Assembly (NCBI RefSeq): GCF_008831285.2
Contig: NC_045141.1
Location: 23,338,742-23,402,741, forward strand
DNA from: Nymphaea colorata
Lineage: Eukaryota; Streptophyta; Magnoliopsida; Nymphaeales; Nymphaeaceae
DNA length: 64,000 nt
Reading direction: 5' to 3'
Numbering within the stretch: the first letter of the stretch is position 1; each line of letters starts with the position of its first letter. Below, piece by piece: positions 12,301-24,672 of this stretch. The translations under genes and the position numbers were made by a program. Under the pieces are notes generated by a model. The model saw only the letters and a list, made by a program, of their open reading frames with translations, searched no databases and was not told the DNA's origin.

Positions 12301-15300
12301 TTTGTTAACAGATTTAATTCTTTTTTGCTATGTCCAGTGCATCATGTCGGCATCCTAAAACCATACAGTGCAATTCATGATACATTATGATGAAATAGGA
12401 ATTACAAGTGCTCACAGAGCAAGGCTGTCCAGTAATTGAATGTGCATATGCTAAGAAGCAGATCCCCTTCACCAAACTCACGACAAAGGGCAAAACTATT
12501 CACTAATAAGGGGAAATGGACATCCACATACTCAGAAGATATAAATATCAATAACATCATAACAATAATATTTTGATTTTCCCAATGGGAGGTCAGCTGT
12601 CTTGCCCTCATCTACATCTGATATCAACTAAAAGAACCATCAAAAGACATTGACTGGATTTTGAGTTCAGCAGCAGAGCACAATCAAACCTCAATTATGA
12701 TAGGCTTGCCATCTTTCATTGCTTTCTTGAGGTCACCTGCCAAACCTAACCAATATTGCCAAATGTCATGATGATTGGATGGCTGATGCTCGATTTGACA
12801 ACAAATAGAAGAAATATAACCTATGACAGTATGCTAATAACAGCAAGGATCGAAAGTACCTTTCCTTACCACTCTACACTCCCTACAGAACTCGGTGACA
12901 AGTTCTTCCTGGCTCTTGAAATCTCGTGCCCAAACTGGAGTGGAAGCCAATGGTGCACTGCATATATTAAACCATATGAATTTTGTCCATATTTTGCAAA
13001 CAAGACCATTCAATTTAGGGACTGCGCTATAAGAATATAATAGATAGCTAAAAAGTTGGAGAAATTAAGCATCCCTAAATGTGCTGAAAGCGACTTGGAA
13101 GTTGGGACAGAATGGAAAAGCACCACAAATAAACAAGTCAAAACGCCCATAAATGACCACAAGTCAAAACAGCCATAACAAAGAGTATTCAAACATGTGA
13201 CGATCAAAAGGAATTGCAACTATATAACCTACATTGCCTAAACTCTGTACACAGTCAAGATCCCACATTCTGTTCATTGACACATTTATTTTGTCAAAAG
13301 GGTGAAGAGATCTTCTCCCAAAATGTTAAAAACTTAAAATATAAATTTCTTTTTGCAACCCATACCCATAAGCAGTCAGAGAATTCATATCTTCCTAGAC
13401 AAATATGATCACAAAGGACAGATAGTAGAACAAAATTGTACTTCAGCATTCAAAGATGTCAGGAGAATGTACATATGCATACATTTCATACATTCACATA
13501 AGAGGATAAAAGAATAGTGATCATCAACATACTCGGTGGAGGTTCGCAGCAACTCGTAGACCATATCTGTCTGCAATATCAAATGCAAAATAGTTCAAGA
13601 AAGTTAATACACAAACTGGACTGCTAGAACAACAAACATGTCAGGACATAGATGAGTTACATGTAAAACATTTGGCAAGTTCAGGCGTTGAGCAAGTTGC
13701 GTTGCAATAGTGGATTTTCCAGCACAGGCAGTACCACACACAAGTATTACAAGAGGAACCCTTTGATGATGAAATCTATCAGAAAAGGTACAACAGTAAA
13801 TCACAGATTAGTGAACAGAACTTTTACAGCAGCTAATAATTTCAAGTTGATATAAAAAGGACATGACAATGTAATCCAGTAACTGACATTCATGTCTGCA
13901 GGAATATCATGTATCATGTGACAGAGGTGCAACATTTATCCTAGGAGAGTATACAGGTTCTAAGCAAAATGAAAAAGACATTTGATTTCGAGTGCAGAAA
14001 ATAAACAACAAGTCCCAACCTGGTCATCATCTTGTAGCGAATAATATACTCTTCTCCATAGCCTCTCCGCTCCATAAGCTGCATTTCATACCTGATGTTG
14101 GTAAGATAAGGAATCCCAGTACTATTAGACCCAAACAAAAAAACAAAGGGAAAAGATAACTTTTGTTAATCAAAATTTTAATGGGTGTGTGTCAGTTCTC
14201 TACATAAAATTGAAGGATTTACATTCATATGAATCACCCAACAAGAAACTATGCACCAGAAAGACTGTTTCCATGCAAAAGTATAGAGAAAAACTTATTT
14301 GAGTAAGATAAAGTAAATTGGTTCATCAATGATTCACAATGAATTCTAAACAACCACGTAAAACAATTATAATAAGCCAAAAAGCATAAGGCACGTTAAC
14401 CAAGGTATGCTGTGAACCTTGCCATCACTCTGTTTTTCAAAGTGATGAAGGAAAGGAGTCATAAACGGATGGACTAAACCTTTGACACAGAGACTAGCTG
14501 ATGAGAAACATGATTGCAACTACTGAAGCTGCAGTACACATCTACACATTACAACAAACACCAACCAGAATTTCTACTATAGAAGAGGTGTCTTAATCAA
14601 CCCAACTTCATCAATTTGAAGAGCATACAATCAAAGCCTTATTCAATAGCTGACGTGAATAACAGTATACTTTTCTTAAGTCTCAAACCTCAAAAGGATA
14701 GAACAATGATAAGAGGTATGGCTAAGCCAATGTCAGACAACAAATTCAAAGGCCCTTTGCATGTTAAATATAGATCTTCAAATGAAACACAAGCAACAAT
14801 AAAAATTTTGACACGAATAGGAACCACAGATAAATGCCGCAATATATCTGAAGGAACTAAAGAGGGGAAGAAAACAAAGAGATAGTCGCTAGTTAATATC
14901 CACATCTGCTCAAACAAATTGCTTCAAAACATACAGCGAATTGGTGTTATTTCCAAGAAGTACAATTTGTTAATTCAAAATCCCATAGCCTTATTGCACA
15001 CCATATCAAGCAAAACATTACTTGAAGCAACCTTCTGCCTATGTCACACGGGTGCGGGTGCGATACGGGTACGGGGATACGGGTGCGGACACGGCAATTT
15101 TCATTTTTTTTGGATACGTGGACACGGTAAATTTTATATTTAAAAAAAAGATAAAATAAAAAAAATATTAGATTAATAGTTCAATCTTACAAAAAAGTTT
15201 GTTTTATCACAGTATTTGAAAGGATTATTAATGGAAATAATTGGATGCATCACAAAAAATTGATAAAATGAAAAAAAAACATTAAAATTTTTATTTTCTG

Positions 15301-17146
15301 CCATGTCCGCACCCGCACCCGAGTGTCGACACGGACACCTGGGCTATTTTGCCGTGTCCGTGTGACATAGCCTTCTGCAGTGGAATTTGCAACACACACC
15401 AAACGTCCATCCCCACCCCCACAAACACCCAAACAACGACTCTAGGTTTTCTTCTTTTTAATGTTTTGATAAATGATGCAGAGAACTATGAGGTTATGAA
15501 ATTGCAAAAAAAAAATCATGACATCCCCTATTTAGGCTCATCTTTCTATGATAAAGGACAGGCTCATGGTGGTCTTGGAGCATCCTTTATTTGAGGACTG
15601 AAAAACATGACCCATTAAAAAAATCCTCAAACTTTCAAAACCTAAAGGCGTTTGTGAGAAAGTGAAGTACTAATTACTATCAAATAGTTCGTAAACATTA
15701 GCAAGAATATGACCATTTTATATTCACATAGCAAAGTTCGGAAATATAGAAATAAGCATGTCCTCCTTTACTTTTCTCATATAAAATCACTAGTAATTGA
15801 TTCTTGTGAAGACTCTTGTCATGAACTGCCACTTTCAAGTTTCAACATATTAAATCTAGTAAATCTGGAGTAACAAGTAAATTTTAGCTGGTATATGGTA
15901 TACAAGTTTGCTAGATAAGTACCTTAAACAAATTAGCCTCCAGATCAGATTGTGAACTGCAAACAATTTCAATAAAGATGAAATGTCAGAAGAGAAAGAA
16001 AAAAATTAGCACTAGGAAAGTACTAGGTATATATCAGACCTCTAAATCAACAAATACAGGTGAAGAACCTAATTATAAGTTGCAATATCCTTAATACAAG
16101 TAAAAATACTGCGAGTCCTACAAAGAAAAAAATTATGTAGGGCGCTGCAACTGCCTTGACAATTCTACATATAGAAGAAGATGCAGAGGTTCATATAGTG
16201 ACAATTAACAAGTTACCAAAAGTCATGCTACTTGGAATCCTGTCTCATCATGATAGATGTCCAATGAACAGCAAAGCAGAAAAAGGGAGAGATAAAAGAT
16301 AAACAGAGTCCTTATGGGAAGTTTACATACACGTCCAACAAGCTGTTGTCTACAAGCAGCTTTTTGAGTTCAAGAGCAATTTTAATAGCAACATGATTTG
16401 GGATCTGCATAGAAATAACATAAAGATGATTAGTTATTCCCCATGCAAACGACCAATGAGCCATATCACAACGCAGATTCGCAATTCAACAGTTGTCAAG
16501 CGCATGCAACACTGTTGAGGGTCGTTGCTTCGCCGTTTCTGATTTCACTCCCAGGAGACCAAAAAACCAAACAAGGCTGTAAAAGACATGAATTACACAG
16601 TTGGGAGAAACCAGTAATAGGGAAACGCTTACAAGAAAAGGAACTTCAACTAGCACAAAGAAGCGCTTGGATCATGTAATAAAGGCCTAGTTGACGAATT
16701 TTCACCAATTTATTGGAATCAAAGACGCCCAACGGAAAAGAACAGCCATTAAACTCACGAATTCTCTTATAACCATTTCAAAATTCACCCATAACATAAT
16801 TAAAAACAATAAAAAACCGACAAACAGATTTACGTTTCGTCCCGGAAACATTTGAAAATACCAAGATATAAACTCGGATAAACCCATAAAACCACAAGCA
16901 ATCAACCAAAACCTGCAAGAACACCTAAATTTCCATGCATGCATATTGAATTTCGTCAAAAACAGAAGCAAGAAAGAATCTAGGCGACAAGAGCCGAAAA
17001 GAAGGCAACGGAGAGAAAGGTGAGAGCACACCACCTTCGTTACAGTAAGCATTCTGCTCAACAAGAATCTCGATAACACATAGTAGTGATCCGCATTATC
17101 CCCTAGCCAAACCTTCACCTGCCACACAAAACCCAATCTATCAATC

Positions 17147-17178
<32 letters not shown>

Positions 17179-17431
17179 TTATTATGATGGGTGGTGCATG
17201 CGCAGAAAAAAGTTAAGAGTGAAGAACGAAGAAGAGAGAAGGAACCGGAGGACCAAAAACCTTAACGAAATCGTATTTGGAGGAAGTGTTGCGAGCGGAG
17301 AGGCGGCCGGGTGGCATAGCCGGCTCTTCGCTGCCCTCGGCCATGGAGTCCGCCGCCAGGCGGGAAGCCGATGTCTCTGCTGCCGCTTCTCTCGTTGTTG
17401 CCGGCTCGCCCTTCTCCTTTCCCTTCTCCAT
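6373..17431 (-). CDS. 2-phosphoglycerate-kinase-like protein (ATP-cone-like region + P-loop kinase), 15 exons
   Basis: Exons: 17431-17261, 17118-17035, 16404-16331, 15956-15923, 14078-14020, 13775-13661, 13570-13533, 12957-12860, 12745-12690, 11858-11543, 11325-11225, 9536-9480, 8982-8917, 7498-7424 and 6417-6373. They sum to 1389 nt, giving 462 residues with no frame break. The ATG at 17431 starts a charged Ala/Glu-rich leader. Residues of about 55-115 (VKVWLGDNADHYYVLSRFLL onward) resemble the ATP-cone-like region found before the kinase domain of 2-phosphoglycerate kinases. Walker A GTACAGKST is at 155-163, followed by TDMVYELLRT and PIIIEGIHLDP, typical of this kinase fold. A Ser/Thr-rich linker encoded by exon 10 separates the kinase core from a C-terminal segment. 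It differs from the LPA1 branch, which as I recall has a different P-loop context. Substrate is unproven. The last exon is short and its end (SHGPSSSN, TGA) rests on splice consensus alone. Confidence 0.85.
8401..8437. repeat. (CT)n(CA)n microsatellite in intron 13 of the 2PGK-like gene
   Basis: About eight CT units run directly into CA-rich repeats. Intronic, no other signal. Confidence 0.9.
9822..9849. repeat. (TTC)n microsatellite in intron 11 of the 2PGK-like gene
   Basis: Nine or so TTC units start a pyrimidine-rich stretch on the plus strand continuing to about 9930. Confidence 0.9.
15039..15370. mobile_element. hAT-like MITE with 8-bp target-site duplication, in intron 4 of the 2PGK-like gene
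   Basis: The 332-bp element begins CTATGTCACACGG and ends CCGTGTGACATAG, a perfect 13-bp terminal inverted repeat. It is flanked by identical CCTTCTGC octamers at 15031-15038 and 15371-15378. An 8-bp duplication is the hallmark of the hAT superfamily. GC-rich subterminal repeats (variants of ACGGGTGCGG) flank an AT-rich core. No transposase is encoded, so it is non-autonomous. The ends and TSD are seen directly; the superfamily is inferred from TSD length. Confidence 0.85.
17147..17178. repeat. (GA)n tract in intron 1 of the 2PGK-like gene
   Basis: GA-rich run lying between exon 1 (ends 17261) and exon 2 (starts 17118). On the coding strand it is a CT tract just upstream of the exon 2 acceptor and may serve as its polypyrimidine tract. 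Confidence 0.8.
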
Positions 17432-17825
17432 TTGCCTTGGTCAGCTCGCCCTCTCCCTCGTTCTTCACGTACTTCGGACGCCATTTTACTTGATTTTTTC
17501 CCTCTTTTATAAAGAAAGGAATGTCCACGTTCGCGCAGCAATAACACGTCGTCAGCATTCAAGTGGGAGTCTGCGACTCTGCCGAATCTTTATATGGATC
17601 GGATATTGGTTAAATGAATGAAATCAAGGTTCAGATCCAAATTTAAGAAAATTTTCAAATATTCGTCCATGAGCCGACTTTAATTGTTTTTTTTTAATTA
17701 CAAAAACCGTGCCAACCGTTTAAGTTTTTTTTTTTTTTTTAATTACAAAACCATGCCAACCGTTTAAGTTGTTAAGTGAGCGAGATTTAATCCCTACCGT
17801 TTATAATGGTGTGACTTCTTTGCTA

Positions 17826-17930
17826 ACGTACTGGGCGGTTAGATAGTTTGGTTTTTTTAAAGACTCAAGTTCGAATCTTGAAGTGGTTACTATTACGTTT
17901 CAACCTCTAAACCGTAAAAGGTCCTCAAGC
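17826..17930 (+). mobile_element. Possible degenerate tRNA-derived SINE
   Basis: A sequence like a pol III A box (GGTTAGATAGTTTGG) is followed about 25 bp later by a B-box-like AGTTCGAATCTT. That order and spacing match the head of tRNA-derived SINEs. No clear tail or target duplication was found. Confidence 0.35.
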
Positions 17931-18457
17931 ATGCCAAGAAAAAGACATACAAAAAAGGTGCATGCATGGTTAATGGCCCTTTTTTTTAAAAAAAATGGAC
18001 AACCCCATGAAAACCCATTTATATTGACCCAACAGTTAGGTGTCGTTTTATAATTTTTGGTTACTTTTTAACAACTACGACCGGACAAGATTGGCCGTTT
18101 TTTATTATCTTAAATCAAATCAGTCATATGGTGCCTTGAAATTTCCTAACTTGATGACATTATGTTTTAAAACTGCAAATATGATCCACATATTGTCTTT
18201 CATTCCAAGAGTATTTTCAGTAGTCATTCAGTAGTCATCACAACTTTGTCAAATGTAAGAATATATGGTGCGTTAAGATGGATATGAAGTTGTTAAGCTT
18301 GCATAAGTCTCCTAACTTAAAATATTTATCAATATTTGCCTGTTTTTTTTTCTCGCCTACTTGGATTCATAGCTTCAAGGCCGTCAGCAAAACGAACCAA
18401 AGGTGCAAGAAAATATATGTAAAGACCAGATTATTGCGCTCTTCTCAAACCTGTCAT

Positions 18458-18569
18458 CACCACCATCATTGCAATGAGGGGTGTGGCCCAACTACTGATA
18501 ATTAGTAATTTAACACCACCATCATCGCAATGAGGGGTGTGGCGCAACTACTGATAATTAGTAATTTAA
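18458..18569. repeat. 56-bp tandem duplication (two copies)
   Basis: Two adjacent 56-bp units, each starting CACCACCATCAT and ending TTAGTAATTTAA, occupy 18458-18513 and 18514-18569. By eye they differ at two positions, so the duplication is young. Confidence 0.9.
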
Positions 18570-20477
18570 AAAAATAGTACCCACATAAATCAAACTAATA
18601 ATCTGGTTCACTGATCCACCAGCCTTATAATAACCCAAATATTTTAATAGTAATTTTTATTGAAAACCAATCTAACTGGGTTTCATGAAGAAATGGATCA
18701 AATTCACAAAATTCCAAATAGACAAATTCAAACGCGAGAAGAAGTCTATTCTGACTTGAATCCAGAAAAAAATTTAAAAGATTACGCCGCCTTGCGAGGG
18801 TGCGGTGTGAATCTGGAGAATAAACCAAAACCACCGTCGAGCTCATCATCAAACTATGGGTCAATTCCTTGCTGTTCCTTGCCGAGCTTTCGCGGAGTTG
18901 CGGATGGATCGAACATATCCGGTGTTCTTACTGGGCTGTTTTTGCACGCAATCAAATAATAAATGATCTCGATTTAAGAAAACATGGAACCGTAAATCTA
19001 CGTATGGTAGCACATCAAGACAAAGAACCATAAATCTTAATATATCTAATTTGAATGGATATTTGATCGAACCGTTCGGAAAAAATCAAACATGAAAAAA
19101 ATTTATATTCGATTAAGAAATCGAATCAGATTCGGGTTTAAAAAATGACATCTAATCAGATTCATATACACATAAATATCCAATCAGTTTCAAATACAAA
19201 TTCAGATCAAATGTATTTTTAAACAAATATCCTATATCTGATTCTTTACGTTTTAAATATCGGTCAAATTTGGATTGACATCACATTCAGATTGTAAAAT
19301 GAGAATTCTTTGTTCTGCAAATGCTAATATGTGAATATTAAAAAAAAAAAAGAGATGCATATATCTAGATATATCCGATTCAAATTCGACGAGCCTGGTG
19401 GACCAAACACCAACGATGGCATTTTCCGACGAGAACAAATTAATGTTGCAACGTTATCAAAAGAAGCATTTCTTCCAAAAACGGAACCGCCGATCATGAC
19501 TATATCGGCAATCCTTACATCACAGACATTCATTGTTCGTGACGCAGTCCTTCATCCACCTGGCTATCGGTCGGCCGGGCCGGTGGTGATAACACTAGTG
19601 ATCGCCGCCGAGGTGGTCGTACCCGGAAAAAGGTGTTCCGGCGACCGCCCACAGCTACGTGGCGTTCCAGCCGGCGGTCTTTGGCGGAATGGGAATCATG
19701 AGGTCGCAGCCAAAAGCTGGAAAAGAACAAAGCGAGTTAGAACGAGAGGTGGCATTGAAGGGAGTTGCAGAGGGGGCTGCATTTTGCACAAGGAGACGAA
19801 TGCTTCACCGAGAGGCATGTGGCAGCGGCTTCTACGTGCCAGATTTATAGGCTGCCATATGAACCAATCACATTTCGGTAAAAGATCTTATTCCTTTCTC
19901 TTTTTTTTTCCAATCTGGATTATTTCACTACTTCGAATCTAGAGACCTACATTGGTTTATTTTCTTTAAGTTTGCTTGTTTGTTCCACGATTATGTTTAT
20001 GGGCATTTGATTACTTTGGACTTGGACTTGAAATCCATAAAAGAACTATGATAAAATCTATGATTTATTAAATTAAGGATCATAAGTCAGATTTAAGATG
20101 AGCGAAGAGAAAGGATCTGATCTTATATCTATGATTCTCAATCCTAATTAATCATCTTAAATAAAAAGCTATCAAACACCTCCTTTATATTTCTAAGCAG
20201 TATTCTTAAGCCAACGAACGCCTTTCCAAGAAAAGGCAGAAGGTTGCAGGGAGTCTGACCTCAATAGTAAATCTGGACTTGAGTTTGGGTATTAATTTAA
20301 GACCCTGAATCGGGTCCGATCCGTTATTAAGGTTTGCCTTTTTAACTGCAGGGACGTCCCTCTCAGTCAATCAATCACCTTCAGACTCTTTCTCTCTCCC
20401 TCTCTCATCCCCCTCCCCACATATACACAAGCACTGTATAGTGCTCTCTCTTCCTTCACTTCTCTCGAAAGAACTCA

Positions 20478-22106
20478 ATGAATCACAGCGTTCCTCAGTG
20501 GCAGATGGAAGAAGAAGAAGAAGAAGAAGGAGGCCAATGCCTAGTAAACTCTCCCAAACAAGGAGGCGGAGGAGCCTTTCTACTTACCAACGCCGATTCC
20601 TTAAGCGACAGCTTTTCCCTGTAATCTTTCTTTCTTTCTTTCTTTCTTTTTCTCTGTCACTGTGCTCCACAAGGATGGGGAAATCATTGGCTTCCTTTCT
20701 TTCTGCTAGGATTTGTATCGCTGGTGCGGTTTTCGTTTTCTTTTATCTTCTTCGTTTCCCTTATGTATCTCTCCGTCCTCTTTTTGTCAGGTGGGACAAC
20801 GAAGTTGCAGAGCTCACATGGGAGAACGGCCAATTGGCAATGCACGGGCTCGGCCCACCCAAGCCCGCAACCTGCAAGCCGGCCGGAAACAGGCACGCCT
20901 GGGAGGCGGGCGGCCACCCAACAGCCAACGGCACCCTCGAGTGCATCGTCAAACAAGGCACATCCTTTCGTGTCCCGGACAAGGTCCCGGGGGCGCCGCA
21001 ACCAGCGGACCTTCCCCCATGGTTCAGGGACGCCTTGGTCCCTTGCGCCCCAGCACCCGTGCCCACACCCACCCTGCAGGGTAGAGCCGGGACGGACCGC
21101 CTCGCCCTCGACCTTCCACCCACTTCGAACTTGTCCACCTGCGTGGGCTCTTGCCAGTCCCCCTTCCCGAGCTGCCATGCCCATGGCAAGAAGGAAGGCC
21201 GGCCGGAAGCCGAGTGCCAGAATATCGCAACGGTGCCGGAAGTAAATCGCCTGGGCTCGAGCTTGTGCGTTTCAGAACGTCCAGAGACGATTCGGTCCTT
21301 TTCACGAGTTGGTAGTGGCACTATGGGCACAGGCTACCCCTCCACCGCCTTGGACACGTGTGGAACAAGCGATTATGCCGGAGAACTGAACACGTCCCTT
21401 GGGTCGCCGGAAAATTCAAGTACAATTAAAGATGACCAGGGCTCGGTATCCCACACTAGATCCAAGGTGTGGACTTACTTCTTTCGTTTCGAATATAACT
21501 TTCAAACGAAAAACATATGTGCTTGCTGCCCGGAAATTTATTCCGGCGAGGAAGATGCCATGGAAGCATATCCTACTTTAAATTCATTTGTCGTCGCCTA
21601 ATTTTAGAAAGTTGGTATCAACCGATTGCTGATTCTCTGGGTGTTTCATTGCTTTTCATTATGTGTTAAAAGAGGGAGGAAGAAGAGAGCGAGAACCGGA
21701 AGAGGAAGAAGGGACGTTCTTCAATCTCTTCTGCAAGAAGAAGTAGAGCTGCTTCGGTTCACAACCAATCAGAACGTGTAAGCAAGATTGACTGTCACTG
21801 ATTTTTTTTCTTTAGTTATTTTAGGGCCACTTCATGAAATAGTTTGTGCATTTATTTTACAATATTAAAATATGTGGTTACTATCAGCTTATGAAAAGTG
21901 AGTCCGTGAAAGTTGGCACGATCAGCTCTCGGGATATGAATCTCAAATTGGAAGACAAGTTGATAAGAAATTGACAAACGAATCTCAAGTTTCTTTTTTA
22001 TTTCCTTTTTTCCCGAAAATCTCAATTCATTTCATGACTACTATTTAAGTCAATCTTAAAGACAAAGTGATAAGTGGTGGGTCTTAGGTTGGTGGTTGTG
22101 TCCATT

Positions 22107-22167
<61 letters not shown>

Positions 22168-23164
22168 GTAGCAGTAAGAGTACTAATGTCCCTAACAAAT
22201 AATTGATGAGATATTAAATATTTGCAGAAACGGAGGGACAGGATCAACCAGAAGATGAAAACTTTGCAGAAGTTGATACCCAACTCCAGCAAGGTAAATA
22301 ACTTTAAAATTTCTCATTTATGTATTCCTTCTGAACTGTGGTGCAACAAAAAGGAATTATATCATATATTTCATAGCGACGCATATTCATGCCTGCATTA
22401 TTTACAAGAATATTCGATTGCTTTGGTGTCGAAATTAAATTTCGGTACTTTCTTGTTCCAAATTGCAGACGGACAAGGCCTCTATTTTAGACGAGGTGAT
22501 CGAATACGTAAAGCTGCTTCAAGCCACAGTCCAAGTGATGGGCCAGACGAACATGCCGAACATGATGCTGCCGATGAGCATCCAGCAGCTCCAAATGTGT
22601 ATGTTAACACAAATTGGCATGGGCATGAACGCCGGAATCCGGCCTGGCCACGCCGGAATCCGGCCGCTCCTAAATCCTGCCAACTTCATGCAGCCCAACC
22701 TCGTCGCAGCTGCCGCCAGTTCGTGTGACAAGCTGAGAGAGACGATCGCTGGTGCTTCACTACCAGATCCGATCTCGGCCGTCCTCGCATGCCAAGCACA
22801 GGTAGAGTGCCGAGGCCAGCTCTCATAGTCATGGTATTATTATATGATCTTCATATAGTTTCATCCATTATCCAATCTGCATGATGAGATCATTAGACTA
22901 TAATTATAAAAGTTGAGATTATGTAACTAAATCAGAACGTGTAGCTAGTGATTCTTAACCGAGAGAGGTGAGACCAATAAGCAAAATTCTTCAGAGCGTT
23001 AAATTGCTAAGAAACGAGAACCTCTGACAAAAAGCACTTTACTTTGGTTGCAGACCATGAATGCAGATCCCTTTAAAATTGCTACCTTGTACCAGCAACT
23101 ATGTCGGCCATCGCCACCGCCGCCACCACCACCACCATCAACTGCCAATGGCTGGGAGGGCTAA
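20478..23164 (+). CDS. UNE10: UNE10/PIF8-like phytochrome-interacting bHLH transcription factor
   Basis: Nuclear bHLH factor of the PIF clade, expected to bind G-box promoters and to interact with phytochrome. Exons: 20478-20620, 20791-21466, 21673-21777, 22228-22293, 22469-22801 and 23054-23164, giving 477 residues. The start MNHSVPQW matches the family N-terminus. An intron with donor CCT|GTAATC joins it to WDNEVAELTWENGQLAMHG, the active-phytochrome-B-binding motif (E55-L56 to G61-Q62). The basic region has His303, Glu307 and Arg311, the usual G-box-contacting set, followed by a helix-loop-helix to about residue 352. The tail IATLYQQL then a Pro run also matches UNE10. The long open frame that begins near 20441 reads through intron 1 and is not the protein. 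If intron 5 is retained, the frame stops at 22828. Confidence 0.92.
22112..22162. repeat. (TA)n microsatellite in UNE10 intron 3
   Basis: About 25 TA units, 66 bp upstream of exon 4. Length is likely variable. Confidence 0.95.
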
Positions 23165-24386
23165 AAATTTCTCAAACATCTGTATACTGAGAAGCTTGCA
23201 TGCTCACACTCGTCTTTTTTTCTTCTTGATTGGTTTTGGCCTTTTTATGGTCCCAAAATCTGCCTTAAGGTTATAAATGTTTGAAGAGAAGCAAGTTTCA
23301 AATACAAAATCTCAATGAAAGAATCTGTCATGTGTATGTCGATGACAAAGAAAAGAAGATACAAAGATCATTATCTACCTTATAGGTATTGAATTTATGA
23401 TATATGTTCACTTTTGAAGACATATATAACTAGTTAGTTGCAAAGTTGTAGATTGGTTGATTTCTATCACAGGCATCAATGTTTAGGGTGAATAACTGTT
23501 CGAGCTTTCACTGACCTGCCCACCATATTAAGGATGAGTCTGCTGTTAAAAGGATGTTGGAAAAAAATATTGGCTTGAAAATTGGTTTAGTTTTTTATTT
23601 TACGTAAAAATAATTTAAACTTATAACAAATTACACTCGAAAGAGCAATTCTGTTTAATCGATCGATCGGATGATTTTCTATTTCTTTTTCACTGAAAAC
23701 AGACAAAAGGAAAGCAAGCAGCCAATGATAGAAAGAACGATGGTAGGGATAATGATGATGAAGAAGAAGACGACGGCGATTGATTCATTGCTTGACCAGA
23801 CGTATAGAAATAGGAAAGCGTACATGCATGTGTCCATATCACCCATTTGGAATGCCATTGACTAGAAGACATTAAAGAGTCGTGGAGAACAGTTCCACAG
23901 CCCCAGCAGTCCGCCAGTCCAAGCGATGGCAAGTGGGCCTGACGCGGCTGCCACTTGCTGTCTTCCTATACAAAGGAAATTTCAATGCCACGATATTTTA
24001 CTGATCCGAGACTAGTGTTTGACATCAGACCTGAAATCCATGCAGATCTAAAAGATGTGGAACTTTCAGATCCACAAATTTTCAAAACCGTGGGTCTAAT
24101 TGTTTGTTTAAAATGAGTCATTCCATGCATGAATTAATGATGGGAATGATGATGAATGACAATAACGATGATGATACTGATGTGAATGATCAGGCTCTCA
24201 ACATTAGTGTAAACTCTTGAATCACTGAAGGCGACCATTTTGTTCGCTATACAGCAGCTTTCCCCTTATATGTAGGACCTCCGCATTTCCACATGATTGG
24301 AAATGTGGGTAGGGCCCCAAACGCCAACAAAACTCTACGGTTGTCCACGAGAATGTCCCTAAAAAATAAAAATATGCACGCAAGAA

Positions 24387-24388
<2 letters not shown>

Positions 24389-24480
<92 letters not shown>
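24389..24480. repeat. (CT)n(TA)n compound microsatellite
   Basis: A CT run of about ten units passes into about 36 TA units and abuts the left arm of the palindrome that follows. Confidence 0.95.

Positions 24481-24672
<192 letters not shown>

Larger units (their letters stand above)
17432..20477. other. Divergent promoter region between the 2PGK-like gene and UNE10
   Basis: About 3 kb separates the two divergent ATGs. I see a duplicated poly-T/GTGCCAACCGTTTAAG unit at about 17687-17770, a SINE-like stretch near 17830-17930 and a 56-bp tandem duplication at 18458-18569. The region 18960-19260 is AT-rich with repeated TCAGATTC-type words. A GC-rich island at about 19540-19850 has open frames on both strands, but I recognise no protein in it. 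A CT-rich 5' leader at about 20385-20460 precedes the UNE10 start. Confidence 0.6.

Noticed and set aside
19331-19942. 203-codon frame and overlapping frames upstream of UNE10
   Set aside because: No recognised motif; the frame crosses AT-rich and GC-rich segments of unlike composition, so a gene is not supported.
20684-21330. Minus-strand frames of 166 and 189 codons opposite UNE10 exon 2
   Set aside because: Antisense to a strongly supported PIF exon; no family motifs and no splice support.
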